Positions 23,641-32,906 of a DNA stretch of 64,000 bases are shown here, piece after piece. Positions within the stretch are counted from its first letter, which is position 1. Each line of letters begins with the position of its first letter. Made by a program: the position numbers and the translations under genes. This DNA is from Cocos nucifera (Eukaryota; Streptophyta; Magnoliopsida; Arecales; Arecaceae), in the NCBI GenBank assembly GCA_006176705.1, contig QRFJ01000054.1, forward strand, positions 3,138,153-3,202,152, given 5' to 3'. The notes below the pieces were generated by a model. It was not told the origin of the DNA and made no database searches. It worked only from the letters and a program-made list of their open reading frames with translations.

Positions 23641-25034
23641 GTATACTAAGGATCCAATTGAATGAAATGAGAAAATACTTATAGTTGGATGCCTTGGGAA
23701 TGGACTTAGATGGGTGATGATATTGATAAAATTTAAACTTTCTTCACATCATACCGTCAATATTTATTGAAGTTATTTTAATTAATTTTATTATTTCTAA
23801 AGATCTATCAATATGATTTTATATCCTTGCTTGAAATATTTTTCAATGTTCTCATATATTGATATAATTGATTAATTTTGATGTATACTATAATTTGAAT
23901 GCTTTGATTTTTTTAAAAAAAATCAATATGCTCTCCTTTATATATCATGTTATGAATAAAATATTTTTTTATCTTAAAAATTTAGTATGATATTTTAAGC
24001 TTTTCTATATCAATTTTATAATTGATGAATTTAAATTAAAAGATGCTTAATTGGATTTGAATATTTTAATTGCTAAATCTATAAATTGAATAAATTTTGA
24101 CATTCCCCCATAAGATACTTAATTAACAAAATTCTTCAGAAAAAAAATTATGTGACCTAAGTACTTGAAGATTAAACATTCAATCATAAGAGATCAAATG
24201 CTTAAAGTGTTAATTTGAATTGCATCTTAGTTTTATCTTAAGGATTTAAAACTTTTTAAATTGAACCAAATTCTGTAAAACTATTATCTAGATTCTTCTT
24301 AATTTGATCATACTAGATTTGTTTGATTTTCATACCTTATAATTGATTATTTTTTTTTAATCTCCTAAATTTACTTAAATATCTTTCTTAATCATCGATT
24401 TGATTAACTCTTTGATCTTAAAAGAAAATTTATTGATGAACATTCTTATTTTATTCCAATTGATTGATTTTAAAAATTAAATAAGAAAAATAATTTTCTT
24501 AAATCTTTTGAAATTGATATCAAACAAAATATTTTTAAAATATTATCATTTATTTTTAAAACTAAATATTTAAAATAAATTTCTATTTTAAATAATTGAT
24601 ATCAGATTTTTTTACCTTGTACTCCATCTTTTGATTAAAAAAAAGAAAGAAAGGGAGAAAAGAATGCTTTGTCTCAAATCAAAGTTTGCACAGCCATATT
24701 TTAATATGATAATATTTGAGATAAATTATAAATGCTTGATATCTTTTCTAAATTTAATGTATAATATTTCTTGAAAAAAAAATATTTTCTTTAAACTTGA
24801 AAAAAAATTACTTATATTGCTTCATTTGTTCATATTTGATTTAAGCATTTATATATTTTTTGACTTATCGATTCATATGATTGATTATTTGAAACTCAAT
24901 ATGCTTACTTTAAATATGTACAATAGAAAAAAAAATACTAAAAAATAATAATAATAATTTGATCTTAAAAGATTATGCCTTTATTTGTAAAAGTAAGGAA
25001 GAGAATTTATTTAAGATGAATTAGTTATTAAATT
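23641..25034. other. C internal non-coding part, left of D
   Basis: AT-rich spacer in the place of pol. No frame resembles protease, integrase or RT. It continues after D at 29891-31193. Confidence 0.6.
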
Positions 25035-25039
25035 GGTAT

Positions 25040-26149
25040 TATTGACGCAGAATCTGGTCGTCGTCGAAATCAGCTAAAGCGGAGGTGGACGAGGTTGCCG
25101 TCGGAGACCTGCAAAATAAAGTTCCATCCGGAGTCGGTGGGAGGTGGCTCCGGTAGGATCCTTCGATGATCAAATCAGTTCTGGCCAACAGAAATGGAGT
25201 GCTCGAAAATGAGTTCCACAGAGCTTAGAGAAGAAGAGGAGAGCTTAGAGATCATAGGTTTTTTTGTTAGCGTATTTAGAGGATCTTTTTTATAGCGAAG
25301 CTTGATGGCGACAGCTGTAGCCGCATGCCGGCAGGCCGTTCGAGGTTCGACGGAGTCAGTCTCATAAAAATGTACCATCTGCAGTAGGTTGATGGTGACA
25401 GCCATCACCGTCTGATAGCAGATCACTGTCGCTTGTGGCGGACTGATGGTGATGGCTGCACCTGTCTTGGTACTGAGCCACTCGGAGCCGAATGAAGGAT
25501 TGAAGGGCTTTGATGTGTATCCATTTTAGAAGAGTTCGGACTCCTGAAGAGGGAGCTCGAAAGAAGTTCGACTCCCATAGGTGTCTGGCTGGAGGTGAGC
25601 AGCTAAGGCCCGATCGCTGGAAAGTTTGGTAGGAGCTTGACTGACCGAAGGAGATGTCTGAGAGGAGTCCGACTGGAGGAGCCCGGCTTCTGAAGAAGTC
25701 CGACCGAAGAATGTCTGGGATGAGTCCAGTTTTCCAAAGAAGTCCGGCCGAAGCGGAAGCTTGGAGGAAGTTCGGCTCTCGTAGGTGTCTGACTGGAGGA
25801 GTACGGCTAAGGCTCGTCCGTTGAAAGTTTGGAAGGAGCTCGACCGCTGAGGAGTCCGATCGGGGGATGACCGCTGAGGAGTTTGCTGAGAAGTTCGACC
25901 GAAGGACGACTGCTGAGGAGTTCGATCGCTGAGGAGTTTGGTCGATGGACGACCGCTAAGGAGTTTGGCTATTGGGAGTCCGAAAAAGCTCGACCGCTGA
26001 GGAGTTCGGCTAAGACTCGATCGCTGAGTAGTTCGGTCGGCCCTAAGAATTCGGATAAGATCCATCCGCTGAAGCTCTTCCGTGGCTACTAGTTGCATTA
26101 GGCTAAGCATCAAACTAGATTTCGGCAGGAGCGGGGTTTATCCCCAATA
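25040..26149 (-). repeat. D 3' LTR
   Basis: 1110 bp, matching 28737-29885. On the minus strand it starts TATTGGGGATAAACCCC and holds a TATA-like box near 25287-25294. The U3 part (25540-26060) is built of degenerate short units around GAGGAGTTCG. Confidence 0.85.
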
Positions 26150-26163
26150 ATAGCCCCCCCACT
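26150..26163 (-). promoter_or_regulatory. D polypurine tract
   Basis: On the minus strand AGTGGGGGGGCTAT sits directly before the 3' LTR. The same feature is at 50067-50080 in gypsy I and marks the start of plus-strand DNA synthesis. Confidence 0.7.
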
Positions 26164-26295
26164 CTCGAGTTCGAAACTCGAAGGAAGGGAGTGCAGAAAA
26201 GGCGACTGTCGAAGTCTTCTTCTAGGCTCCGTGCTGGTTCAGGTCGAAGCTTGGGGCAGATCTCATCTCCAGCTAAAATTGATGTTGAAGTTGAA

Positions 26296-27195
26296 GCCCG
26301 GAAGAGATCCCATCTCCAATTGAGATTGAGGTAGGCCTCGTCTCCTACGATCGAGGTTGGAGGTTGAGCTCATAGAGGGCGACATTATCTCCTACAATCG
26401 AGGCTGACTCGAAGGAAATCTTCTCTCCTGCAGTCGAGGTCAATACAGGCGCTTGGAAGAGATCCGATCTCTAACCAAGGTTGGCTCGATCGATCGGAAG
26501 AGATCTCATCTCTGACCGAGATTGACTTGGTCGATCGGGAGAGATCTTATCTCTGACTGAGATTGGCTCAGTCTCCTATGGCCGGGGTTGATGCGGGCGC
26601 TCGAGGGAGATCTTATCTCCTACAATCGAATGTGCCTCGGGGGAGATCTTATCTCCTACGGTCGAGGTTGATGTGGGCACTCGGAGGGGATCTTATCTCC
26701 TACAGTCGAGCTTGGCCCGAATGCTCGGAGGAGATCTTATCTCCTACAGCCAAGCTTGCCTCGGGGGAGATCTTATCTCCTGCGGTCGAGTTTGCCTCGG
26801 AGAAGATCTTATCTCCTACGATCGAGATTGACCACGATCGTCCGAGAAAGATCTTATCTCTAGTTGAGGTCGACTCGATCGCTCGGGAGAGATCTTATCT
26901 CTAGCTGAGGTTGACTCAGTTGCTTGGGAGAGATCTTATCTCTAGCCGAGGTTGTCGCCCGGAAGAGATCTTATCTCTAGTCGAGGTTGTCGCGGTCGGA
27001 GAGATTTATCTCTGACGTTGTCGCTCTGGAGAGATCTTATCTCTGACCCGAGGTTTATCTCTGGTCTCGAGAGAGATCTTATCTCTAGCCGAGGTTGCCA
27101 CTTGGGAGAGATCTTATCTCTGGCCAAGGTTGTCGCTCGGGAGAGATCTTATCTCTCGCGGTCGCTCGGAAGAGATCTTATCTTTGGCCGAGGTT
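26296..27195. repeat. D array of about 20 short hairpin repeats
   Basis: About twenty units of 25-50 bp, each with an inverted repeat AGAGAT-CTT-ATCTCT or GGAGAT-CTT-ATCTCC, separated by CCGAGGTTG-like spacers. Units at about 26606, 26640, 26729 and 26763 have the G-C version. Those at 26540, 26884, 26925, 26962, 27022, 27068, 27104 and 27140 have the A-T version. A related array is at 37145-37617. It lies between integrase and the polypurine tract, so it would be 3' untranslated RNA. Short Arg/Ser/Leu-rich ORFs across it are by-products of the repeat. Confidence 0.85.
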
Positions 27196-27213
27196 GAAGG
27201 TCTTTGACCTGCT

Positions 27214-27250
27214 CGTGTTAGGACGAGGTTCTCCTCGTGTTCCTAACACG
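27214..27250. other. 37-base strong hairpin in the D 3' region
   Basis: CGTGTTAGGA pairs perfectly with TCCTAACACG (10 bp), and inside it CGAGG pairs with CCTCG around a TTCT loop, leaving a three-base TGT bulge. Related hairpins occur in the five tandem units at 50371-50945 in gypsy I. It is between the integrase end and the repeat array on the coding (minus) strand. Confidence 0.85.
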
Positions 27251-27299
27251 ACAACTATTAACTGCTTCTTTCTTTGTCATCATATAGTTTTCGTACCCA

Positions 27300-27500
27300 G
27301 AAATAATATTATTGAATGGAAAGAATTTTACCAAGGAAAAGTTACTGGCAGTACATCTCCGTTTCAGGATCATGGGGGCGTTGTTCCTCCGGGTTTCCTT
27401 GGGCAGCAAGGTCCGGGCTAGACGACCTCCTCTATCTCATGCTGGCCTTCTCAATTTGGAGCAAGCTTTTCTTGGCTTTGTCGCTAGAAGACGACGAATT
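27300..27500 (-). pseudogene. D integrase C-terminal remnant
   Basis: Matches the C-terminal end of integrase in gypsy I (51120-51270), notably the Lys-Leu-Ala-Pro-Asn segment near 27462. It is joined directly to gag sequence upstream, so this is the right edge of the pol deletion. Stops are present. Confidence 0.65.
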
Positions 27501-27559
27501 GCCGATGTACCAAGCTCCTCCCCGGAGTAATATTGATGATGCCGTGAGACGGCCGACCT

Positions 27560-28610
27560 TATCGTTTCTGATTACGGCAGCCCCCTTGGCCGATCTTCTC
27601 CTACTTCAAGCTGGCATCGAAGGAATTTATCCAGCTGCCCCTTTCTGACGAGCTCCTCAATTTTATCTCGGAGCTGGATGCATTCCTCAATATCATGACC
27701 GTGATCGCGATGGTAGAGACGGTACTTGCTTCGATCGCACTTGTTTGGGGGAGACCGTAACCCTTCTGGTCTTGGCAGCTGGTTCTTAACTTTCGTGAGA
27801 ATTTAAGTTCGAGGAGCGTTGAGGGGGGCATAGTTGCAGGACCTTTCAGGAGGAGGGCTTCTTCACGTCCTTCTATCAGGGCTTCCTTGGTGGTGAGCTC
27901 GAGGGGTTCGAGCCTTGCTTGCGCTGGAGAGGTCATGAGCACGACTGAACTTCATGTGAAACCTTTTGCGGGAGAACCTCATGCTTCTTTGTCGGGACTT
28001 TCTTGACGACGAGCTCGAGGAGGAGCTCGGCCTTGCTTGTCCGAACTTCGTTGCACCTTCCGTAAATTCTTTGCAGGGGCTTTCTTGGAGTCATACTCAA
28101 GGAAGAGTTCGGCCTCGCTTGCCCTGGGGCGATCGTGAGCACGGCCGAACTTCATCTCACCTCCTATTAAATCTTTGTAGGGGATTTCCTTGATGACATA
28201 CTCGAGGGAGAGTTCGGCCTCACTTGCACTGAACTTCATTCCGATGATGAGCTTCGAGGGGGAGTTCGGCCTTGCTTGTGTCGAAGTTCATTTCGCCCTC
28301 CTTGTGAAACCTTCTGTGGGAGAACTTCTGCTCTCCATTTTTTCTTTCTAAGGGCGATTGGTATGCTCGAATGCTCTTTCTTAAGGTTGGTTTCTCGCAT
28401 CCTCATGGCGGGTTTGCTGACAAAGTCTCCGTCGAAGGTTGTCGCATGGCCTGCATCATCTCGGCGGACCCACGAACCCACCCAGCAGGTTGAACTGCTC
28501 TACATCTGTGGTGGCTTCGGATGGAATCTAGGCTGTCGGGGCTGCAATGGGAGCAGATGGACCTAGCGCGCAGACCGCCGATTATCGAGTCGAAGCTCTC
28601 CTAGAGGCAT
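27560..28610 (-). pseudogene. D gag remnant with internal duplications
   Basis: Reads leftward from ATG 28610. The N-terminal part (to about 28440) resembles gag of gypsy I; the core region is lost. From 28330 to 27870 a segment is repeated several times, giving peptides such as ASEAELSLEY and ASEAELFLEY separated by about 35-40 residues. The zinc-knuckle region with an Asp-His-Gly-His-type spacer lies near 27700, in shifted frames. A one-base deficit at codon 2 puts the ATG out of frame with the rest of gag, as also seen in I. Confidence 0.65.
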
Positions 28611-28719
28611 TTTCTCTTCAGAAAAGAACTCTAGTGAGGAAGAAGAGAGATCTTCGGAGAAAGAAAAATCATCGCCGAGCACTCCTTTAAGAACAAGAAA
28701 ACCTCGGTGGTTCGGTCCC

Positions 28720-28736
28720 TTCCTCCAGTGTCAATC
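28720..28736 (-). promoter_or_regulatory. D primer binding site region
   Basis: On the minus strand the LTR end ATCAACA is followed by GATTGACACTGGAGGAAG. Gypsy I has GATTGGTGCTAAAGGAAG at the same place. It starts with the TGG-like complement of a tRNA 3' end, but I cannot name the tRNA. Confidence 0.5.
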
Positions 28737-29885
28737 TGTTGATGCAAAATCTGATCGTCGCTAGAATCAACTGGAGTGGAGGTGGACGAGGTTGCTGTCG
28801 AAGACCTGCAAAATAAAATACCATTCGGAGCCAGTGGGGGTGGCTCCGGTAGGATCCTCCGATGATCAAATCAGCTTTAGCCAACAGGAATGGAGTGCTC
28901 GAAAATGAGTTCCACAGAGCTTAGAGAAGAAGAGGAGAGCTTAGAGATCAGAGGTTTTTTTGTTAGCGTATCTGGAGGATCTTTTTTATAGTGGAGCTTG
29001 ATGACGACAGCTGTAGCCACATGCTAGCGGGCCGCTCGAGATCCGATGGAGTCAGTCTCATGGAAAGATATCGTCTGCAGCAGGTTGATCGTGACAGCCA
29101 TCACCACCTGGTAGCGGATCGCTGTCACTTATGACGAACTAATGGTGATGGCTGCAGCTGTCTTGGTACTGAGCCGCTCGAGGCCGAATGAAGGGTTGAA
29201 GGACTTTGATGTGTACCCATTTTGAAAGAGTTCGGACTCCTGAAGAGGAAGCTCGAAAGAAGTTCGGCTCCCATAGGCGTCTGGCTGGAGGTGAGCCGCT
29301 ATGGCCCGATCGTTGGTGAGTTCGATAGGAGCTCGATCGACCGAAGGAGATGTTTGGGAGGAGTCCAGTTGGAGGAGCCCGGCTCCTAAAGAAGTCCGAC
29401 CGAAGGATGTCTGGGACGAGTCCAGCTCTCTGAAGAAGTCCGACCGAAGAGGAAGCTTGGAGGGAGTTCGGGTCTCGTAGGTGTCTAGCTGGAGGAGTGC
29501 GGCTAAGGCTCGACCACTAGAAGTTTGGAAGGAGCTCGGCCGCTGAGGAGTTCGATCGGAGGACGACCACCAAGGAGTTCACTGAGAAGTTTGACCGAGG
29601 GACGACTACTGAGGAGTTCGACTGCTGAGAGTCCGAAAGAGCTCGATCGACTGAAGGGACGGCCCTGAGGAGTTCGATCGATGGACGACTGCTGAGGAGT
29701 TTGGCCGTTGGGAGTCCGAAAAAGCTCGATCGCTGAGGAGTTCAACTAAGACTCAGTCGCTGAGTAGTTCGACCGGTCCTAAGAGTTCGACTAAGATCCG
29801 TCCGCTGAAGCTCTTTCATGGCTACTGATTGCATTAGGCTGAGCATCGAACTAGACTTCGGCAGGAGCGGGGTTTATCCCCAATA
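28737..29885 (-). repeat. D 5' LTR
   Basis: 1149 bp. It matches 25040-26149 throughout and ends at 29885 before the GGTAT duplication. Confidence 0.9.
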
Positions 29886-29890
29886 GGTAT

Positions 29891-31193
29891 CAATCAAATT
29901 TGAAAATCTGAGCTTAAAAGTAAAATTAGTATTAGTTAAAGATTAATGTGGTATTAATTAATGATGCTTAACTTGAAAGAAAAAGGGAGAGAATAAATTT
30001 TAAAATATCATGTGATGAATTTTATAGTATTCATTTTGAAAATAAGGGGAGAGATATTTTTTTTTTGATTTGATCAAAAATATTAATGAATTTATGATCT
30101 AAATTCTCTATCAATTACCTTATTTTGAGTCTTATTGATTTTAAACTTTTTATTAAATACTTTATAATTTTTTTAATTTATATTTTCATGTGTTTATTCA
30201 ATTTAATTTACTTGATTTAAAGTGCTATCAGATAAATAAATTATTCTTCAATGTTAAAAATTATTTAAAGTGGTATCATTAATATGCTAGTTTCATATTT
30301 TGATTTACATGATTATTCTTGATAATTGATTGAAGTTAAATTAAATTAAAAACATATTCTTACTCCAAGAAATAAATTTCTAAACCTAATTTTGGAACTC
30401 ATTGAAAATTTGAATTTGATACTAAATTTCTGATGTGCATTGCAAAATTCTTATGAATTATTTATATTGAAGTAATTTTTACTCAAAGTAATTAAATTTA
30501 AAAATATGACTATCATTTGCCTTGATACTTTTTATTTTACTTTGCTCGATATATTTTTGATACATATCATTTTTAAATTTAATTAACTAATTTTTTTTAA
30601 GAAAAAAAAAGATTAAATATTAAAGTACATATTATACTTGATTTTATGATTAAATCTTTTGAAAAGCTCTGTTTTTCTTAAAGCTTAAAAGTGTATATTT
30701 AAAAATCTGATTAAAAGATCATATTCATTTAAAAAGGAGGAAAGTCTATAATATTTGAATTGAAGCTAATTTTTGAAAAGAAAGAAAAATTCATTCAAAA
30801 GGAGAGATGATTTTTTTGATTTGACTTTATGAATTTGATATATCTCTTAATTTAATATCTTGATGTTGATTTTGATGATTTTTTTCTATTCTTTTTCATG
30901 AGCTTTTTGATGTTGTCAAAAAGGAGGAGAGGTATATTGAGTATATGCTTAAAGAATTAATATTTAAGAAACTTTATGAATTTCATACTTGAAACCTTAA
31001 TACTTATTGAAATATTATTTTGATATGAGTATATAAATTATGTGAAACATTAATTAGAGCTTTCATGAAGTGTATATTTATGTTTATGTATATTATCACT
31101 TCATGACTTATACTAGCCAATTTATTGAAACATATTAAATTATATTTTTATGCATATACTCAAAGTTTTACCATCATCAAAAAGAAAAAAGAT
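29891..31193. other. C internal non-coding part, right of D
   Basis: AT-rich, no coding signal. Purine-rich tracts at 30918-30932 (AAAAAGGAGGAGAG) and 31179-31191 precede the 3' LTR. Confidence 0.6.
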
Positions 31194-32412
31194 TATTGAT
31201 CCCATGATTGATTTTGATGATTATCAAACTTTGAGTGTTTAAATATTTAACCATGTATTTCAAGAATGGATATAGATCTTTTCAGACTTTTAAGTTAAAA
31301 TTATAATTTTATCAAGTTGAAGATTAAGAAAAAGTGACAAGGAGCAAAATCATAATTTTATAAAGTTGAAAAAAAATCTATTTCGGAAGTCTCGAGAAGA
31401 AGCTTAAAAGATTTTTGATCTTTTGGAGATAGTCCCATAATTTTTAGATGCATAAATTATAAGAAAATCAAGTTATAGTAAAAGAATCAATCCAAGGGAC
31501 GACCCCTAGGTCATCCCCTTTTGAAATGGACTACTCGGCATACTTGGCATGCAAACTAAATCGATCCAGTCTGAGACTGAGCCGACCTAGTCTCGGTGGA
31601 AGCAAAAGATAGAAAGTGCAGAAAGGTAGTTTTTCAAGATCCAAGGAACTGAGCCGACTCAGCTATAAACTGAGCCGACTCAGTTAGGACTGAGTCGATC
31701 CAGTCAAAAATTGAGCCAACCTAGTGATCGTAATGGCTAGTTTTCTACAATTTTTTCAAACGGTCATTTCTCCACTCTAATGGCTATTTTAAGGCTTCTA
31801 ACAGCTAGAACTGATCCTTAAGCTATCATAAAGAGTATAAAAAGCTAGAGAAACATTTGGAAAGAAGATCAAGTGGATTGAAAATAGAAATCATTAAAAT
31901 AGTGAGGTTCATTGAATATCTAAAGAAAAAGAGAGAAAAAAAAGGATCTTGCGCATCAAATTTAGAGAGCTTCAAAGTGTGATCATCCTCATTCATTCAA
32001 GCTTTCTCTCAGCCTTCAAAGAAGAGAATATAAAGCTTCGAAAGCCATCTTTCAGCCTCTCTATCAAACTTCAAAAATAATTTTTTTTTTAATTTTTATA
32101 TTTTATTTTATACTTATATTTTTATTTCTTTACAAGTTTCTTTGGAAGAAAGAAACTTGGGATGTAGGTTGATCCAAGCCAAAAATTAGATAGTGTAAAG
32201 ATTGTGATTGATACTTTTCTTATTTGCTTTACATATTTGCATTAATTGGTTGCTTTTAATTCCGCTGCGATACATTGCTCATTCACCATAAGCATTCAAG
32301 TTTATTTTAATTAGAAGCACATATTTATCTTAGAGTATAATTTGGTCAAAAATTTTATAAACCCAATTTATCCCCCCCCCCCCTCCTCTTGGATGGCCAT
32401 ACCTAGGCAATA
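31194..32412 (+). repeat. C 3' LTR with internal deletion
   Basis: 1219 bp, starts TATTGATCCCATG and ends GGCAATA. Compared with the 5' LTR it lacks about 200-240 bp at about 32210 (between GATTGATAC and TTTTCTTATTTGC). A run of nine C at 32372-32381 is also absent in the partner. Exact GAATG follows. Confidence 0.9.
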
Positions 32413-32559
32413 GAATGCAACCATCTAGTCAGTTTTTTGGTTCGAGGCTTTAGGATACATCAAACAATACTGGTAGCCCTTATACGCATTTAGAAATTAT
32501 CCACTATGTATACGAACTTCGATCAATTTTATCCTAAAAGAAGAGAAAAATCCAAAGAT

Positions 32560-32571
32560 GCTCTAATACTA
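32560..32571 (-). promoter_or_regulatory. B primer binding site
   Basis: Minus strand TAGTATTAGAGC, a near match to the initiator methionine tRNA complement, two bases inside the B 5' LTR. Confidence 0.75.
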
Positions 32572-32573
32572 GT

Positions 32574-32906
32574 TGTTGATCCCATCGATCGGGAGCAATT
32601 TAGAAATTAATTACACATATCTCTAATTCTCAACTCTTGAGAACAAGTGTCTTAAAGTTATTGATTTTTTTGATGATTTAAGGACACGTTATACAAGAAT
32701 GAAAATAAAAATTATCCACTTTATTGATAAATCAATGTTTAAGTAAAATAATATATCCTAGAAATATTACAATATGTCTGTCATATTGGCTTTTGGGGCA
32801 TATATCTAACACTTTAATCCTTATTTAGTTGGAAAATATAAGATATAAAATATCTATGTTGATAAAAAAGGATTTGGACATTCGAATTGGAGTCAATAAC
32901 TCAACA
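32574..32906 (-). repeat. B 5' LTR
   Basis: 333 bp, matches 18740-19123. On the minus strand it starts TGTTGAGTTATTGACTCC and ends GGGATCAACA. Confidence 0.8.

Larger units (their letters stand above)
25040..29885 (-). mobile_element. Gypsy element D, internally deleted
   Basis: Minus-strand gypsy with LTRs at 28737-29885 (5') and 25040-26149 (3'). GGTAT is repeated at 25035-25039 and 29886-29890. The inside keeps gag pieces and the very end of integrase but lacks protease, RT, RNase H and most of integrase. The joint lies at about 27490-27560. The 3' part holds a long array of short hairpin repeats and one strong 37-base hairpin. It needed proteins of a full relative such as I. Confidence 0.85.
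20879..32412 (+). mobile_element. Copia element C, Sirevirus-like, no pol, carrying D
   Basis: LTRs are at 20879-22305 and 31194-32412. GAATG is repeated exactly at 20874-20878 and 32413-32417. The internal part has a PBS, a gag remnant with a long Lys/Glu-rich segment, and about 2.6 kb of AT-rich non-coding DNA into which gypsy D inserted. Two purine tracts following GTCAAAAA/ATCAAAAA (30918-30932, 31179-31191) recall the multiple polypurine tracts of Sireviruses. No protease, integrase or RT was found, so it could not move alone. Confidence 0.85.
18740..32906 (-). mobile_element. Copia element B, pol-deleted, carrying C and D
   Basis: Minus-strand copia element with short LTRs (32906-32574 and 19123-18740). 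Flanks are CTATA (18735-18739) and ATATA (32907-32911), identical at four of five positions. The PBS lies at 32560-32571. Internal coding is limited to gag and part of the protease; integrase, RT and RNase H are missing. Element C inserted in its leader, upstream of gag, with duplication GAATG. Confidence 0.8.

Noticed and set aside
25526..26113. 195-residue Ser/Thr/Arg-rich ORF
   Set aside because: It is a translation of the short tandem units in the D LTR, not a gene.
26296..27195. CRISPR-like array of short palindromic repeats
   Set aside because: The spacers are variants of one sequence (CCGAGGTTG type), and the context is a gypsy 3' region.
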